DNA of 64,000 bases from Bradyrhizobium frederickii (GCF_004570865.1 NZ_SPQS01000008.1:62001-126000); one strand, 5' to 3'; counted from the stretch's first letter, positions 28,752 through 37,817 are shown. A program made the numbers and translations. The notes: a model not told the origin generated them from the sequence alone.

Positions 28752-28831
28752 ACTGACAGATTGATCGTTTTCGGCTGGACGCCGATTTGGCCGAAAGAGG
28801 CTGGTTTCAATAAAAAGCGATCAGTCAGTCA
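28752..28831. promoter_or_regulatory. Putative TetR operator: paired inverted half-sites
   Basis: ACTGACAGATTGATCG at 28752-28767 and CGATCAGTCAGT at 28818-28829 are inverted versions of the same element (ACTGAC..GATCG). An A/T-rich stretch lies beside the second copy, as expected for a promoter. They flank the likely promoter of the TetR gene, which starts at 28735. Binding is inferred, not shown. Confidence 0.5.
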
Positions 28832-28941
28832 TTTTTATAATCGAATACGGATCCGGTCAAGTCCGGACCGGCCGAAGAGAAACAGAAGGATTTGCTGCAA
28901 GCGCGCCGGCGCAAGCGACGCGGCAGCCTCGGACCGCGCGG

Positions 28942-29313
28942 CTAGAACAGCCGTCCGCCGTTCGGCACCGGCTGGCTCGGCTGCATCAGCACGACCTTGC
29001 CGTCGGCATCGGGGAAGCCGAGCGTCAGCACCTCCGAGATGACAGGTCCGATCTGGCGCGGCGGGAAATTGACCACGGCCGCGACCTGTTGGCCTACCAG
29101 CGTCTCGAGCGGATGGTTTTCGGTGATCTGGGCCGAGCTCTTGCGCACGCCGATGGCGGGTCCGAAGTCGATCCAGAGCCGAAACGCCGGCTTGCGCGCC
29201 TCGGGAAACGGCTTGGCGTCGACGATGGTGCCGACGCGGATATCGACGGCCAGGAAGCTGTTGAAGTCGATGGTCGGCGTGGCGGCGGCCGCGGGATCGT
29301 GAGTGACGTGCAT
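28942..29313 (-). CDS. CsaA-like tRNA-binding domain protein
   Basis: 123 residues from MHVTHDPA. The core (FLAVDIRVGTIVDAKPFPEA, about 19-38, and VAAVVNFPPRQIGPVISEVL) is the OB-fold tRNA-binding domain of CsaA, a small dimeric protein reported to bind tRNA and assist protein export in some bacteria. The start at 29313 was chosen because the preceding 30 codons of open frame have no family match. It is a single gene, divergent from the ArsC-family gene to its right. Confidence 0.85.
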   Translation of the reverse strand: MHVTHDPAAAATPTIDFNSFLAVDIRVGTIVDAKPFPEARKPAFRLWIDFGPAIGVRKSSAQITENHPLETLVGQQVAAVVNFPPRQIGPVISEVLTLGFPDADGKVVLMQPSQPVPNGGRLF

Positions 29314-29417
29314 GGGATATCCGTTCGGCGAGATGGCGTCGTTGGCAATATTGTCGCGCGAAGCGGAGTTTCGTACAACGCCGCGTCCACCACGATACGT
29401 CATGCGCGAGGAACGCC

Positions 29418-29777
29418 TTGCCCAACATCATCTACGGCATCAAGAACTGCGACACCATGAAGAAGGCGCGCGCCTGGCTCGATGCCCATGACGTGCCTTA
29501 CGCGTTTCACGACTACAAGGCGGCGGGCGTGGAGCAGGACAAGCTCAAGCAGTGGAGCGCCAAGGTCGGCTGGGAGACGCTGCTCAATCGCGCCGGGACG
29601 ACGTTCAAGAAGCTCCCCGAGTCCGACAAGGACGGCCTCTCCGAGAAGAAGGCGCTGGCCTTGATGCTAGCGCAACCATCGATGATCAAGCGGCCGGTGC
29701 TGGAAATCGGCGGCAAGCTGCTGGTCGGCTTCAAGCCGGAGATCTATGCCAAGGAAGTCGGCGCCAAATCGCGCTGA
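29418..29777 (+). CDS. ArsC/Spx-family thioredoxin-fold protein (YffB-like)
   Basis: 119 residues starting with TTG at 29418. IIYGIKNCDTMKKARAWLDA at residues 4-23 is the ArsC-family N-terminus with a single active-site cysteine (C11), and KRPVLEIGGKLLVGFKPE near the end is the family substrate loop. It matches the YffB branch (thiol or glutathione-dependent reductase of unknown substrate) rather than a true arsenate reductase, and no ars genes are near. Confidence 0.83.
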   Translation: MPNIIYGIKNCDTMKKARAWLDAHDVPYAFHDYKAAGVEQDKLKQWSAKVGWETLLNRAGTTFKKLPESDKDGLSEKKALALMLAQPSMIKRPVLEIGGKLLVGFKPEIYAKEVGAKSR

Positions 29778-29855
29778 CGCCAAATCGCGCTGAGAGCATC
29801 ATCGCGCCTTGGCTTGTCGTTTGAGCATGGTCTCCGCGCAAACGCGTTCCGCGTT

Positions 29856-30521
29856 CTAGTTCAGCTCGATGATCTCGTTGGCGACGCCCGGAGCCGGCTG
29901 GTCCGCGAACTCGACCAATTCGGCCGTCGCGATGCGGCCGGGCGCCCGATGGAAGAGTTCGCGGTCGATCAGGGCGCGCAGTTTCGGACGCGGCAGCGCG
30001 TCATTTCCGCGCATCAGATTCTTGATCTCGAAGCCGCCGTCCTCGCAGAAGGTCTTGACCGATGCGATGACGTGACAGACCTTGCCGTCGGTCTGGAATG
30101 GCAGCAGCAGCCGTTCATAAGCGACGATGTGCCCGTAGATGTCGTCGACGTCGGCAACGCTGTAGACCGGCAGCCCGCGCGCCACGCATTCGTGATAGAT
30201 CGGCATCACGAAGGGCGCGAGCCGCGGCCCGAGATACTCCTCGAGCAGAACGCCCTTGCCGGTATGTCCATAGGCGCGCGAGATGCGCGTGTTTGCGCTC
30301 TGGATGGTCAGGCGCGGGGCCGGCGTGGAAGTATCCACCGTATAATAGATGAGATCGGACAGCTCTTCCTCGAGCCGCGCAGGCTGATATTCCCAGACCG
30401 CCGGCGCGATCTGCTGGCGCGCATAAAGTCGCAGCCACGTGTTCAGGAGATCACGCTGTCTGATCGACTTGACGACGGAAGGAGCGGCGCTGGCGAAATC
30501 CAAGACAATATTCCAGACCAT
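29856..30521 (-). CDS. PAS-like domain protein (PAS_5 type), function unknown
   Basis: About 221 residues from the ATG at 30521; the same frame is open to 30656. The central part (LIYYTVDTSTPAPRLTIQSA, then RAYGHTGKGVLLEEYLGPRL) resembles the PAS_5 family of alphaproteobacterial proteins, often found as stand-alone sensors. No output domain, signal peptide or membrane segment is visible. The ribosome site before either start is weak, so the N-terminus is uncertain. The function is unknown. Confidence 0.55.
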   Translation of the reverse strand: MVWNIVLDFASAAPSVVKSIRQRDLLNTWLRLYARQQIAPAVWEYQPARLEEELSDLIYYTVDTSTPAPRLTIQSANTRISRAYGHTGKGVLLEEYLGPRLAPFVMPIYHECVARGLPVYSVADVDDIYGHIVAYERLLLPFQTDGKVCHVIASVKTFCEDGGFEIKNLMRGNDALPRPKLRALIDRELFHRAPGRIATAELVEFADQPAPGVANEIIELN

Positions 30522-30855
30522 CAAAAACCCGCGCACGATGCCATGTGCGGGAAAATTTTTGATGAAGGCTGGCGCACGGAACGAAAGACCGTTAACGACG
30601 GCTTGACGACCGGTGTCTTGCGAACCGGGAGGCCGGGCAGGCGCGACATCACACACCTCCGACTAAGGGAGCATTTGTATCCCAGCCGGAGACCTGATCT
30701 GCTCAGCTTTCCGCCTTGCCTAACCCCCGTCACCTCCGGCATATTCCGCGCCCGGAGGCGGCGTTCCGGAGAGGCTTCAAGGATAGGCTCCAAGGCCTCC
30801 GGAAAGCCGAAGCAACAAGGATAGCCACGCGCGACGCGGGCAGGGGGAAATCTGT
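30522..30855. promoter_or_regulatory. Region between the PAS-like gene and the Liv-type operon
   Basis: About 334 bases that must contain the divergent starts of the PAS-like gene and the ABC operon. The first 135 bases could be the 5' end of the PAS-like gene if it begins upstream. An 8-bp inverted repeat (CCGGAGGC at 30752-30759 and GCCTCCGG at 30795-30802) lies before the operon, and GGGGG at 30843-30847 serves as ribosome site. No clear operator was found. Confidence 0.35.
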
Positions 30856-31611
30856 TTGGCCGATGAGTTCATTCTCGAAACGGAAGGCTTGACCAAGGAG
30901 TTCGCGGGCTTCTTCGCCGTCCGCGACGTTGCGCTCAAGGTTCGCCGTGGGAGCATTCACGCGTTGATCGGCCCGAACGGGGCCGGCAAGACGACCTGCT
31001 TCAATCTTCTGACCAAGTTCCTCAAACCGTCTGCCGGAAAAATCCTGTACAAGGGGCAGGACATCACCGCGATGGCGCCGGCCGACGTGGCCCGCCTGGG
31101 GCTTGTCCGTTCGTTCCAGATTTCGGCGGTGTTTCCGCATCTCACCGCGCAGGAGAACGTCCGTGTCGCGCTTCAGCGCCAGCACGGCTCTTCGTTCGAT
31201 TTCTGGCGCTCCAAGTCGGTCCTCAACCGTTTCAACGATCGCGCCCGCGAGCTCCTCAACGATGTCGGTCTCAGCGAGTTTGCCAACACGCCCGCGGTCG
31301 AGATGCCCTATGGACGCAAGCGCGCACTCGAAATTGCAACCACGCTTGCGCTCGACCCGGAGATGATGCTGCTGGACGAGCCGATGGCCGGCATGGGTCA
31401 CGAGGACATCGACAAGATCGCGGCGCTGATCAAGCGCATCTCCGCGAAATATACCATCCTGATGGTCGAGCATAACTTGAGCGTCGTGGCCAACCTCTCC
31501 GACATCATCACCGTGCTGACGCGCGGGCAGGTGCTCGCGCAAGGTCATTACAGCGAGCTCACCAAGGACGAGCGCGTCAAGGAAGCTTACTTGGGAGCCG
31601 GGCATGCCTGA
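30856..31611 (+). CDS. LivG-type ABC ATP-binding protein
   Basis: 251 residues, TTG start with a GGGGGAA site eight bases upstream. Walker A is GPNGAGKTT (about 37-45), the segment GLVRSFQISAVFPHLTAQEN is typical, the signature region reads MPYGRKRALEIA, and Walker B is MMLLDEPMAGMG. It is the first gene of a complete Liv-type operon (ATPase, ATPase, binding protein, two permeases), so the transporter can be made from this locus alone. The substrate is not evident. Confidence 0.9.
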   Translation: MADEFILETEGLTKEFAGFFAVRDVALKVRRGSIHALIGPNGAGKTTCFNLLTKFLKPSAGKILYKGQDITAMAPADVARLGLVRSFQISAVFPHLTAQENVRVALQRQHGSSFDFWRSKSVLNRFNDRARELLNDVGLSEFANTPAVEMPYGRKRALEIATTLALDPEMMLLDEPMAGMGHEDIDKIAALIKRISAKYTILMVEHNLSVVANLSDIITVLTRGQVLAQGHYSELTKDERVKEAYLGAGHA

Positions 31612-32350
31612 CACTGCGATTGCCGAGGCTCCGGCCAAGGTTGCGACCGGCGGAAACCTCCTTCAAGTCCGCAACCTCGAAGCCTGGTACGGCGAGTCCC
31701 ACATCCTGCACGGGATCAACTTCGACGTGAACGCGGGCGAGGTCGTCACCCTGCTCGGGCGTAACGGCGCCGGCAAGACGACCACGCTGAAGTCGATCAT
31801 GGGCATCATCGGCAAGCGTACCGGCTCGGTGAAGTTCAACAACGAGGAGATCATTCGCGCGACCTCCGACAAGATCGCGCGCATGGGCATCGCATTCTGC
31901 CCGGAGGAGCGGGGCATATTCGCCAGTCTCGACGTGCGCGAGAACTTGATGCTGCCGCCGGTGGTCCGCGAAGGCGGATTGCCGCTCGATCAGATCTTCG
32001 AGCTGTTCCCGAATCTGAAGGAGCGGCTCAACAGCCAGGGCACCAAGCTGTCCGGAGGCGAGCAGCAGATGCTCGCGATTGCGCGCATCCTGCGCACCGG
32101 CGCGAGCTTCCTGATGCTGGACGAGCCGACCGAGGGTCTCGCGCCCGTCATCATCCAGCAGATCGGCCACACCATTGCGCGGCTCAAGAAGGAGGGCTTC
32201 ACGATTCTCCTGGTCGAGCAGAATTTCCGCTTCGCGTCCACCGTCGCCGACCGCTACTACGTGGTCGAGCACGGCAAGATCATTGACGGATTTTCCAATG
32301 CCGAGCTTGCCGCCAACATGGACAAGCTCCACACCTATCTCGGCGTGTAG
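31604..32350 (+). CDS. LivF-type ABC ATP-binding protein
   Basis: 248 residues. Walker A is GRNGAGKTTT (about 47-56), signature [13 protein letters not shown] and Walker [13 protein letters not shown]. The gene overlaps the LivG gene by eight bases. Length and domain content are those of an ordinary LivF, in contrast to the fusion at 12787-15003. Confidence 0.9.
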   Translation: MPDTAIAEAPAKVATGGNLLQVRNLEAWYGESHILHGINFDVNAGEVVTLLGRNGAGKTTTLKSIMGIIGKRTGSVKFNNEEIIRATSDKIARMGIAFCPEERGIFASLDVRENLMLPPVVREGGLPLDQIFELFPNLKERLNSQGTKLSGGEQQMLAIARILRTGASFLMLDEPTEGLAPVIIQQIGHTIARLKKEGFTILLVEQNFRFASTVADRYYVVEHGKIIDGFSNAELAANMDKLHTYLGV

Positions 32351-32406
32351 CGGTGCTAGGCCGGACCATCGAGAGTAACTGTCAAAGCAATACTGGGGAG
32401 CGGATT

Positions 32407-33627
32407 ATGAAGCACGGCATTTCGGCGATGTTGCTCGGCACAGCCCTGGCCTTCGGTGCGGCAGGCGCCGCGGTCGCGCAGGACAAGAACATCAAGATCG
32501 GCGTACTGACCGACAATTCGGGACTCTATGCCGACCTCGGCGGCCCTGGCTCGACCGTCGCCGCGCAGATGGCGATCGAGGATTCCGGGCTCGCGGCCAA
32601 GGGTTGGAAGCTCGACCTGATCTCTGCGGACCATCAGAACAAGCCCGACATCGGCTCCACGATTGCCCGGCAATGGATCGACGTCGAGAAGGTCGACATC
32701 TTCATGGATGTCCTGAACTCCGGCGTTGCGCTGGCGGTCAACAACATCGTCAAGGAGAAGAATTCCATCCTGATCGACACCGGTGCAGCGACGTCGGATC
32801 TCACCAACGCGCAATGCTCGCCGAACACGGTCCACTGGGTCTACGACACCTACATGCTGGCCAACAGCACGGGGCAGGCGCTGGTGAAGGCGGGCGGCGA
32901 CACCTGGTACTTCTTGACCGCGGACTACGCCTTCGGCCATGCCCTCGAGCGCGACACTGCCGCGGTCGTGGTGAAATCGGGCGGCAAGGTGATCGGCAAT
33001 GTCAAGCATCCCCTGAACACCGCCGACTTCTCGTCGTTCCTGCTTCAGGCGCAGGCCTCCAAGGCCAAGATCATCGGCATGGCGAATGCCGGCGGCGACA
33101 CCACCAACACGATCAAGCAGGCGGCGGAGTTCGGCGTCGTCTCGGGCGGCCAGAAGCTTGCGGGCCTGCTTCTCTTCATCACCGACGTGCACGCGCTCGG
33201 GCTGAAGGTGGCGCAGGGCCTGAACTTCACCGAGACCTTCTATTGGGACCTGAACGACGGTACGCGCGCGTTCTCCAAGCGCTTCTCCGAGCGCATGAAG
33301 AACAAGGCGATGCCTTCGATGGTGCAGGCCGGCGTCTATTCGGGCCTGCTGCACTATTTCAAGGCGCTGGAGGCCATGGGCGGCAATCCGCATGACGGCG
33401 CCAAGGTCGTCGCCAAGATGAAGGAAATGCCGACGGACGACGCGCTGTTCGGCAAGGGCACGATCCGCGCTGACGGCCGCAAGCTGCATCCGGCCTATCT
33501 CTTCGAGGTGAAGAAGCCCGAGGAATCCAAGGGGCCGTGGGACTATTACAAGCTGATCGGCACGACCCCCGGCGAGCAGGCCTTCCGGCCGCTGTCGGAA
33601 AGCGCCTGTCCCCTGGTGAAGAAGTGA
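32407..33627 (+). CDS. Liv-type periplasmic substrate-binding protein
   Basis: 406 residues with a signal peptide (about 1-23, ending GAAVAQ) and the Peripla_BP_6 fold (IKIGVLTDNSGLYADLGGPG at about 28-47). The ATG at 32407 has a GGGGAG site; the frame is open further upstream but lacks a signal peptide there. It lies between ATPase and permease genes of one operon. The orphan gene at 46945-48171 encodes a close paralogue with many identical stretches (DHQNKPDIG, ARQWIDV/A, YAFGHALERDT). Confidence 0.9.
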   Translation: MKHGISAMLLGTALAFGAAGAAVAQDKNIKIGVLTDNSGLYADLGGPGSTVAAQMAIEDSGLAAKGWKLDLISADHQNKPDIGSTIARQWIDVEKVDIFMDVLNSGVALAVNNIVKEKNSILIDTGAATSDLTNAQCSPNTVHWVYDTYMLANSTGQALVKAGGDTWYFLTADYAFGHALERDTAAVVVKSGGKVIGNVKHPLNTADFSSFLLQAQASKAKIIGMANAGGDTTNTIKQAAEFGVVSGGQKLAGLLLFITDVHALGLKVAQGLNFTETFYWDLNDGTRAFSKRFSERMKNKAMPSMVQAGVYSGLLHYFKALEAMGGNPHDGAKVVAKMKEMPTDDALFGKGTIRADGRKLHPAYLFEVKKPEESKGPWDYYKLIGTTPGEQAFRPLSESACPLVKK

Positions 33628-33692
33628 GTTGGCCGCGCCCGCGGGCGCGGCAGAATGAAATGGCATAACGAGACCGGGTACGAGATTGATCG

Positions 33693-34556
33693 ATGCAGGC
33701 TCTATACGCTCAGCTACTGGTGGGACTGATCAACGGCTCGTTCTACGCGCTGCTCAGTCTCGGGCTTGCCGTGATCTTCGGCATGCTCAACATCATCAAT
33801 TTCGCCCATGGCGCGCTCTACATGATGGGCGCCTTCGTCGCCTATTTCCTGCTGAATATCGGCGGCATCAACTATTGGTGGGCGTTGCTGCTTGCGCCCA
33901 TCATCGTCGGCATCTTCGGCATGATCCTCGAGCGGACCATGCTGCAATGGCTGACCGGGCTCGATCATCTCTACGGACTGCTGCTGACCTTCGGCATCGC
34001 GCTGATCGTGCAGGGCGTGTTCCAGAACTATTTCGGCTCGTCCGGCCTGCCTTACGCCATTCCGGACCAGCTCAGGGGCGGCATGAATCTCGGCTTCATG
34101 TTCTTGCCCGTCTATCGCGGCTGGGTGGTGGTGTTCTCGCTGATCGTGTGCCTTGCGACCTGGTTCCTGATCGAGAAGACCCAGCTCGGCGCATACCTGC
34201 GCGCCGCCACTGAAAATCCAACGCTGGTGCGCGCCTTCGGCATCAACGTGCCGCGCATGATCACGCTCACTTACGGTCTCGGCGTCGGCCTCGCCGCGCT
34301 CGCCGGCGTGCTCTCGGCGCCGATCAACCAGGTGCGGCCGCTGATGGGCGCCGACCTCATCATCGTCGTGTTCGCGGTGGTCGTGATCGGCGGCATGGGA
34401 TCGATCATGGGCTCCATCATCACCGGCTTCGCGCTCGGGGTGATCGAGGGTCTGACCAAATATTTCTACCCCGAGGCCTCCAACACCGTCGTGTTCGTGC
34501 TGATGGTGCTGGTGCTCCTGGTGAAGCCAACGGGATTGACGGGAAGGGCGGCCTGA
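33693..34556 (+). CDS. LivH-type ABC transporter permease
   Basis: 287 residues, about eight membrane segments, with LINGSFYALLSLGLAVIFGM near the N-terminus, NIINFAHGALYMMGAF (about 32-47) and the loop VVVIGGMGSIMGSIITGF. These are LivH-family signatures. It is followed by the LivM gene after one base. Confidence 0.9.
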   Translation: MQALYAQLLVGLINGSFYALLSLGLAVIFGMLNIINFAHGALYMMGAFVAYFLLNIGGINYWWALLLAPIIVGIFGMILERTMLQWLTGLDHLYGLLLTFGIALIVQGVFQNYFGSSGLPYAIPDQLRGGMNLGFMFLPVYRGWVVVFSLIVCLATWFLIEKTQLGAYLRAATENPTLVRAFGINVPRMITLTYGLGVGLAALAGVLSAPINQVRPLMGADLIIVVFAVVVIGGMGSIMGSIITGFALGVIEGLTKYFYPEASNTVVFVLMVLVLLVKPTGLTGRAA

Positions 34557-34557
34557 T

Positions 34558-35526
34558 ATGACAACCCTGACGGACAACACGCTGCCGGTGACCCCTCGCG
34601 CGATGCGCGACGAGATGATCGTTTTCGTGGTGATGGCGCTGCTGCTCGCGGCGGTGCCGTTCACGGGCGTCTACCCGTTCTTCGTCATGCAGGCGCTGTG
34701 CTTTGCGCTGCTCGCCTGTGCCTTCAACCTGCTGGTCGGCTATGGCGGCCTGTTGTCGTTCGGCCACGCGATGTTCCTGGGCACCGCCGGCTATTGCAGC
34801 GCTCATGCGTTGAAGGTCTGGGCCTTGCCGCCCGAGCTCGGCATCCTCGTCGGCATCGCCGCGGCTTTCGTGCTCTCGATCGTCACGGGCTACATCTCGA
34901 TCCGCCGCCAGGGCATCTACTTCTCGATGATCACGCTGGCGCTGTCGCAGCTCTTGTACTTCATCTACCTCCAGGCCCCGTTTACCCATGGTGAGGACGG
35001 CATCCAGGGCATCCCGCAGGGACACTTGTTCGGCATCTTCGATCTGTCCAAGCCGACGGTGCTCTATTACGTCGTGCTGGTCGGATTCCTCGCCGGCTTC
35101 CTCCTGATCTTCCGCATCATCAACTCGCCGTTCGGCGAGGTGCTGAAGGCCATCCGCGAGAACGAGCCGCGCGCGATCTCGCTCGGCTACCGGACCGACC
35201 AGTACAAGTTCCTGGCCTTCGTGCTTTCAGGCACGCTGGCCGGTTTCGCCGGTGCGCTGAAAGTGTTCGTGGCGCAGAACGCCTCGCTCACCGACGTCCA
35301 TTGGTCGATGTCCGGTGAGGTCGTGCTGATGACGCTGGTCGGCGGCCTCGGCACCATCTTCGGCCCCGTGGTCGGCGCCTTCGTGATCATCGCCATGCAG
35401 CAATACCTGGCGGGTTTCGGCCAGTGGGTGACGGTGATCCAGGGCTCGATCTTCGTGATCTGCGTGCTGACCTTCCGCCGCGGCGTCATCGGTGAAATCG
35501 CGCATTACTTCCGGAGATCGCTCTAA
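34558..35526 (+). CDS. LivM-type ABC transporter permease
   Basis: 322 residues, highly hydrophobic. NLLVGYGGLLSFGHAMFLG (about 57-75) and TLVGGLGTIFGPVVGAFV (about 260-277) are LivM signatures. It is the last gene of the Liv-type operon that starts at 30856. A strong hairpin follows 10 bases after the stop. Confidence 0.9.
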   Translation: MTTLTDNTLPVTPRAMRDEMIVFVVMALLLAAVPFTGVYPFFVMQALCFALLACAFNLLVGYGGLLSFGHAMFLGTAGYCSAHALKVWALPPELGILVGIAAAFVLSIVTGYISIRRQGIYFSMITLALSQLLYFIYLQAPFTHGEDGIQGIPQGHLFGIFDLSKPTVLYYVVLVGFLAGFLLIFRIINSPFGEVLKAIRENEPRAISLGYRTDQYKFLAFVLSGTLAGFAGALKVFVAQNASLTDVHWSMSGEVVLMTLVGGLGTIFGPVVGAFVIIAMQQYLAGFGQWVTVIQGSIFVICVLTFRRGVIGEIAHYFRRSL

Positions 35527-35535
35527 ATAATTGAT

Positions 35536-35560
35536 ATCGCACCAGTTTTATTGGTGCGAT
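35536..35560 (+). terminator. Hairpin terminator after the Liv-type operon
   Basis: A perfect 9-bp stem (ATCGCACCA / TGGTGCGAT) with a 7-base loop GTTTTAT begins ten bases past the LivM stop. There is no long U-run after the stem, so it may act as a weak intrinsic terminator or as an mRNA 3' protecting hairpin. Confidence 0.65.
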
Positions 35561-35623
35561 AATCCGGTGGATGATCCGGCGCCGCAGGCGTGAGATGACA
35601 CGCGCGCGGCTCGAAAATGGTCT

Positions 35624-35641
35624 ATGACAGTTTCATGACGG
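35624..35641 (-). promoter_or_regulatory. PHO-box-like site upstream of the DUF47-pit operon
   Basis: Read on the minus strand the site is CCGTCAT-GAAA-CTGTCAT, two 7-base direct repeats separated by four bases; it matches the PhoB box (CTGTCAT, N4, CTGTCAT) at 13 of 14 repeat positions. It lies 41 bases before the DUF47 start. In Sinorhizobium meliloti PhoB represses the equivalent orfA-pit genes under phosphate limitation, so repression is the likely mode here. Confidence 0.6.
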
Positions 35642-35682
35642 CCCCTCGGGCCGGGCCATTTTCCAACCGGTAGCCTATCCCC

Positions 35683-36327
35683 ATGATGCAATGGTTTCGT
35701 GCATTCCTGCCCAAGGAAGAGCGGTTCTTCGACCTGTTCGACCGGCATGCCCAGACAGTGATCCAGGGCGCGATCGCGCTCCAGGGCATGCTCAATGGAG
35801 GCGAGGAGACGCCGGTCTACTGCCAGCGCGTCAACCAATTCGAAAATGATGCCGACAACATCACCCGCGAGGTGCTGACGGCGGTGCGCCGCACCTTTAT
35901 CACGCCGTTCGACCGTGGCGACATCAAGAACCTGATCACGTCGCTGGACGATGCCATCGACCAGATGCAGCAGACCGCCAAGGCCGTGATGCTGTTCGAG
36001 GTCCGTACCTTCGAGCCGCCGATGCGCGAGATCGGCGGGCTCCTGATCGATTGCGCCAATCTGGTCGGGCGTGCGCTGCCGCTGATGCAGTCGATCGGCC
36101 CGAACGTCGCCATGCTGACCGCCATTACCGAAGAGCTGGGCAAGCTGGAGGGGCGGGTCGACGATCTCCACGACATCGGGCTGAAGGAGCTGTTCCTGAA
36201 GCATCGCGACGGCAACGCGATGGACTTCATCGTCGGCGTCGAGATCTACGACCACCTCGAGAAGGTGGCTGATCGTTTCGACGACGTCGCGAACGAGATC
36301 AACAGCATCGTCATCGAGCAGGTCTAG
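35683..36327 (+). CDS. DUF47/PhoU-like protein (OrfA type) of the Pit system
   Basis: 214 residues, helical throughout, beginning MMQWFRAFLPKEERFFDLFD. It contains conserved DUF47 segments (RVNQFENDADNITREVLTAV, FITPFDRGDIKNLITSLDDA). DUF47 proteins resemble PhoU and are thought to regulate phosphate permeases of the Pit family. The partner pit gene follows after four bases. A second ATG directly after the first is an equally possible start. Confidence 0.9.
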   Translation: MMQWFRAFLPKEERFFDLFDRHAQTVIQGAIALQGMLNGGEETPVYCQRVNQFENDADNITREVLTAVRRTFITPFDRGDIKNLITSLDDAIDQMQQTAKAVMLFEVRTFEPPMREIGGLLIDCANLVGRALPLMQSIGPNVAMLTAITEELGKLEGRVDDLHDIGLKELFLKHRDGNAMDFIVGVEIYDHLEKVADRFDDVANEINSIVIEQV

Positions 36328-36331
36328 GGCC

Positions 36332-37339
36332 GTGGATGCAGCGTTGGGTCTTCCCATCCTGGTCGGCTTGATCGCCGTCGCGCTGCTGTTCGACTTCCTG
36401 AACGGCCTGCACGACGCCGCCAATTCGATCGCGACCATCGTCTCGACCCGCGTGTTGCGGCCGCAATATGCGGTGTTGTGGGCCGCGTTCTTCAATTTCA
36501 TTGCCTTCATGGTGTTCGGGCTGCACGTCGCCCAGACCATCGGCACCGGCATCATCGATCCCGCGATCGTCGACGCCCAGGTGATCTTCGCCGCCCTGGT
36601 CGGCGCCATCGTCTGGAACCTGGTGACTTGGGCGCTCGGCATCCCGTCCTCGTCCTCGCACGCGCTGATCGGCGGGCTGGTCGGCGGCGGCATGGCCAAG
36701 GCCGGGATCTCGGCCGCGGTATGGAGCGGATTGTCCAAGACAGTGCTGGCAATCGTGCTGTCGCCACTGGTCGGCTTCCTGCTCGCGATGATGCTGGTGG
36801 CGATCGTGTCGTGGGCCTCGGTGCGCTCGACGCCATTCGCGGTCGATCGCGCTTTCCGCATCCTGCAATTCGCTTCCGCCTCGCTCTATTCGCTCGGCCA
36901 TGGCGGCAACGACGCGCAGAAGACCATGGGCATCATCGCGGTGCTGCTGTATTCGCAGGGCCATCTCGGCAGCGACTTCTCGGTGCCGTTCTGGGTGGTG
37001 CTGTCATGTCAGGCCGCGATGGCGCTGGGCACCTTGATGGGCGGCTGGCGCATCGTCCGCACCATGGGCCTGCGCATCACGAAATTGACGCCGATGCAGG
37101 GCTTCTGCGCCGAGACGGGAGGCGCGGCGACCCTGTTCATGGCGACCTTCCTCGGAGTTCCCGTCTCGACCACGCACACCATCACCGGCGCCATCGTCGG
37201 CGTCGGCGCGGCCCGCCGCGTCTCGGCGGTACGCTGGAACGTGGCAAGCTCGATCGTCTATGCCTGGGTGATCACGATCCCGGCCTCGGCCATCGTCGCG
37301 GCGCTGACCTGGTGGATGGTCCAGATCTTCGTCAAGTGA
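36332..37339 (+). CDS. pit: Inorganic phosphate transporter, Pit family
   Basis: 335 residues, GTG start, about ten membrane segments. The two PHO4-family signatures are present: [19 protein letters not shown] (about 22-40) and [18 protein letters not shown] (about 189-206). Pit proteins carry metal-phosphate in symport with protons as the low-affinity phosphate route. It is translationally close to DUF47 (four-base gap). Its 3' end overlaps that of the convergent SMR gene by eight bases. Confidence 0.92.
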   Translation: MDAALGLPILVGLIAVALLFDFLNGLHDAANSIATIVSTRVLRPQYAVLWAAFFNFIAFMVFGLHVAQTIGTGIIDPAIVDAQVIFAALVGAIVWNLVTWALGIPSSSSHALIGGLVGGGMAKAGISAAVWSGLSKTVLAIVLSPLVGFLLAMMLVAIVSWASVRSTPFAVDRAFRILQFASASLYSLGHGGNDAQKTMGIIAVLLYSQGHLGSDFSVPFWVVLSCQAAMALGTLMGGWRIVRTMGLRITKLTPMQGFCAETGGAATLFMATFLGVPVSTTHTITGAIVGVGAARRVSAVRWNVASSIVYAWVITIPASAIVAALTWWMVQIFVK

Positions 37340-37646
37340 CGAGCTTCAGCCCGACGATCCCGGCGACGATCAGGCCGATGCTGGCAAGACGCAGGGCCGT
37401 GGCCGGCTCGCCGAACAGGACGATGCCCAGCGTCGCGGTGCCGACCGCGCCGATCCCGGTCCACACCGCATAGGCGGTTCCGACGGGCAGCGATTTGAGC
37501 GCGAGGCCGAGCAGGATGACGCTGCCGGCCATGGCCGCCAGCGTGACGATTGACGGAACAAGCCTGCTAAAACCCTCGGTGTATTTCAGGCCGATCGCCC
37601 AGGTGATCTCGAGAAGCCCGGCGACGAACAGGATGCTCCAGGCCAT
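37332..37646 (-). CDS. sugE: Small multidrug resistance transporter, Gdx/SugE type (likely guanidinium exporter)
   Basis: 104 residues, four membrane segments, starting [20 protein letters not shown] with the conserved membrane glutamate E13 in [16 protein letters not shown]. This matches the SugE/Gdx branch of SMR proteins, now known to export guanidinium in several bacteria. A guanidine-II riboswitch candidate lies 19-72 bases upstream of the start and strongly supports that function here. A GGAG site precedes the ATG at 37646; an in-frame extension would run through the riboswitch. Confidence 0.88.
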   Translation of the reverse strand: MAWSILFVAGLLEITWAIGLKYTEGFSRLVPSIVTLAAMAGSVILLGLALKSLPVGTAYAVWTGIGAVGTATLGIVLFGEPATALRLASIGLIVAGIVGLKLVT

Positions 37647-37664
37647 GGCGACCCTCCATTCAAG

Positions 37665-37718
37665 GCAGGGTCGTCCCCGCGGGCTGATATGCTGATGAGC
37701 GGGAAGGCCGTCCTTCCC
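37665..37718 (-). ncRNA. Guanidine-II (mini-ykkC) riboswitch candidate
   Basis: Read on the minus strand, two hairpins with ACGR loops occur in a row: GGGAAGG-ACGG-CCUUCCC (37701-37718), then GCGGGG-ACGA-CCCUGC (37665-37680, one G-U pair). They are separated by a 20-base linker. Two short stems capped by ACGR are the defining pattern of guanidine-II riboswitches, and the second stem lies 19 bases before the SMR start. Ligand binding in this class frees the ribosome site. Confidence 0.85.
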
Positions 37719-37817
37719 CAAGATCGATGATCAAGCCGATATGGGGCTGGCCGAATGGCTCCGCAATCACCAAATGAGGCTTGATCAGGCCCGTTTTCCC
37801 TGCCACACGCTCCCGCC

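Noticed and set aside
29418-29777. Arsenate reductase
   Set aside because: It has the ArsC fold and one cysteine but groups with YffB-like proteins, and no ars genes are around.
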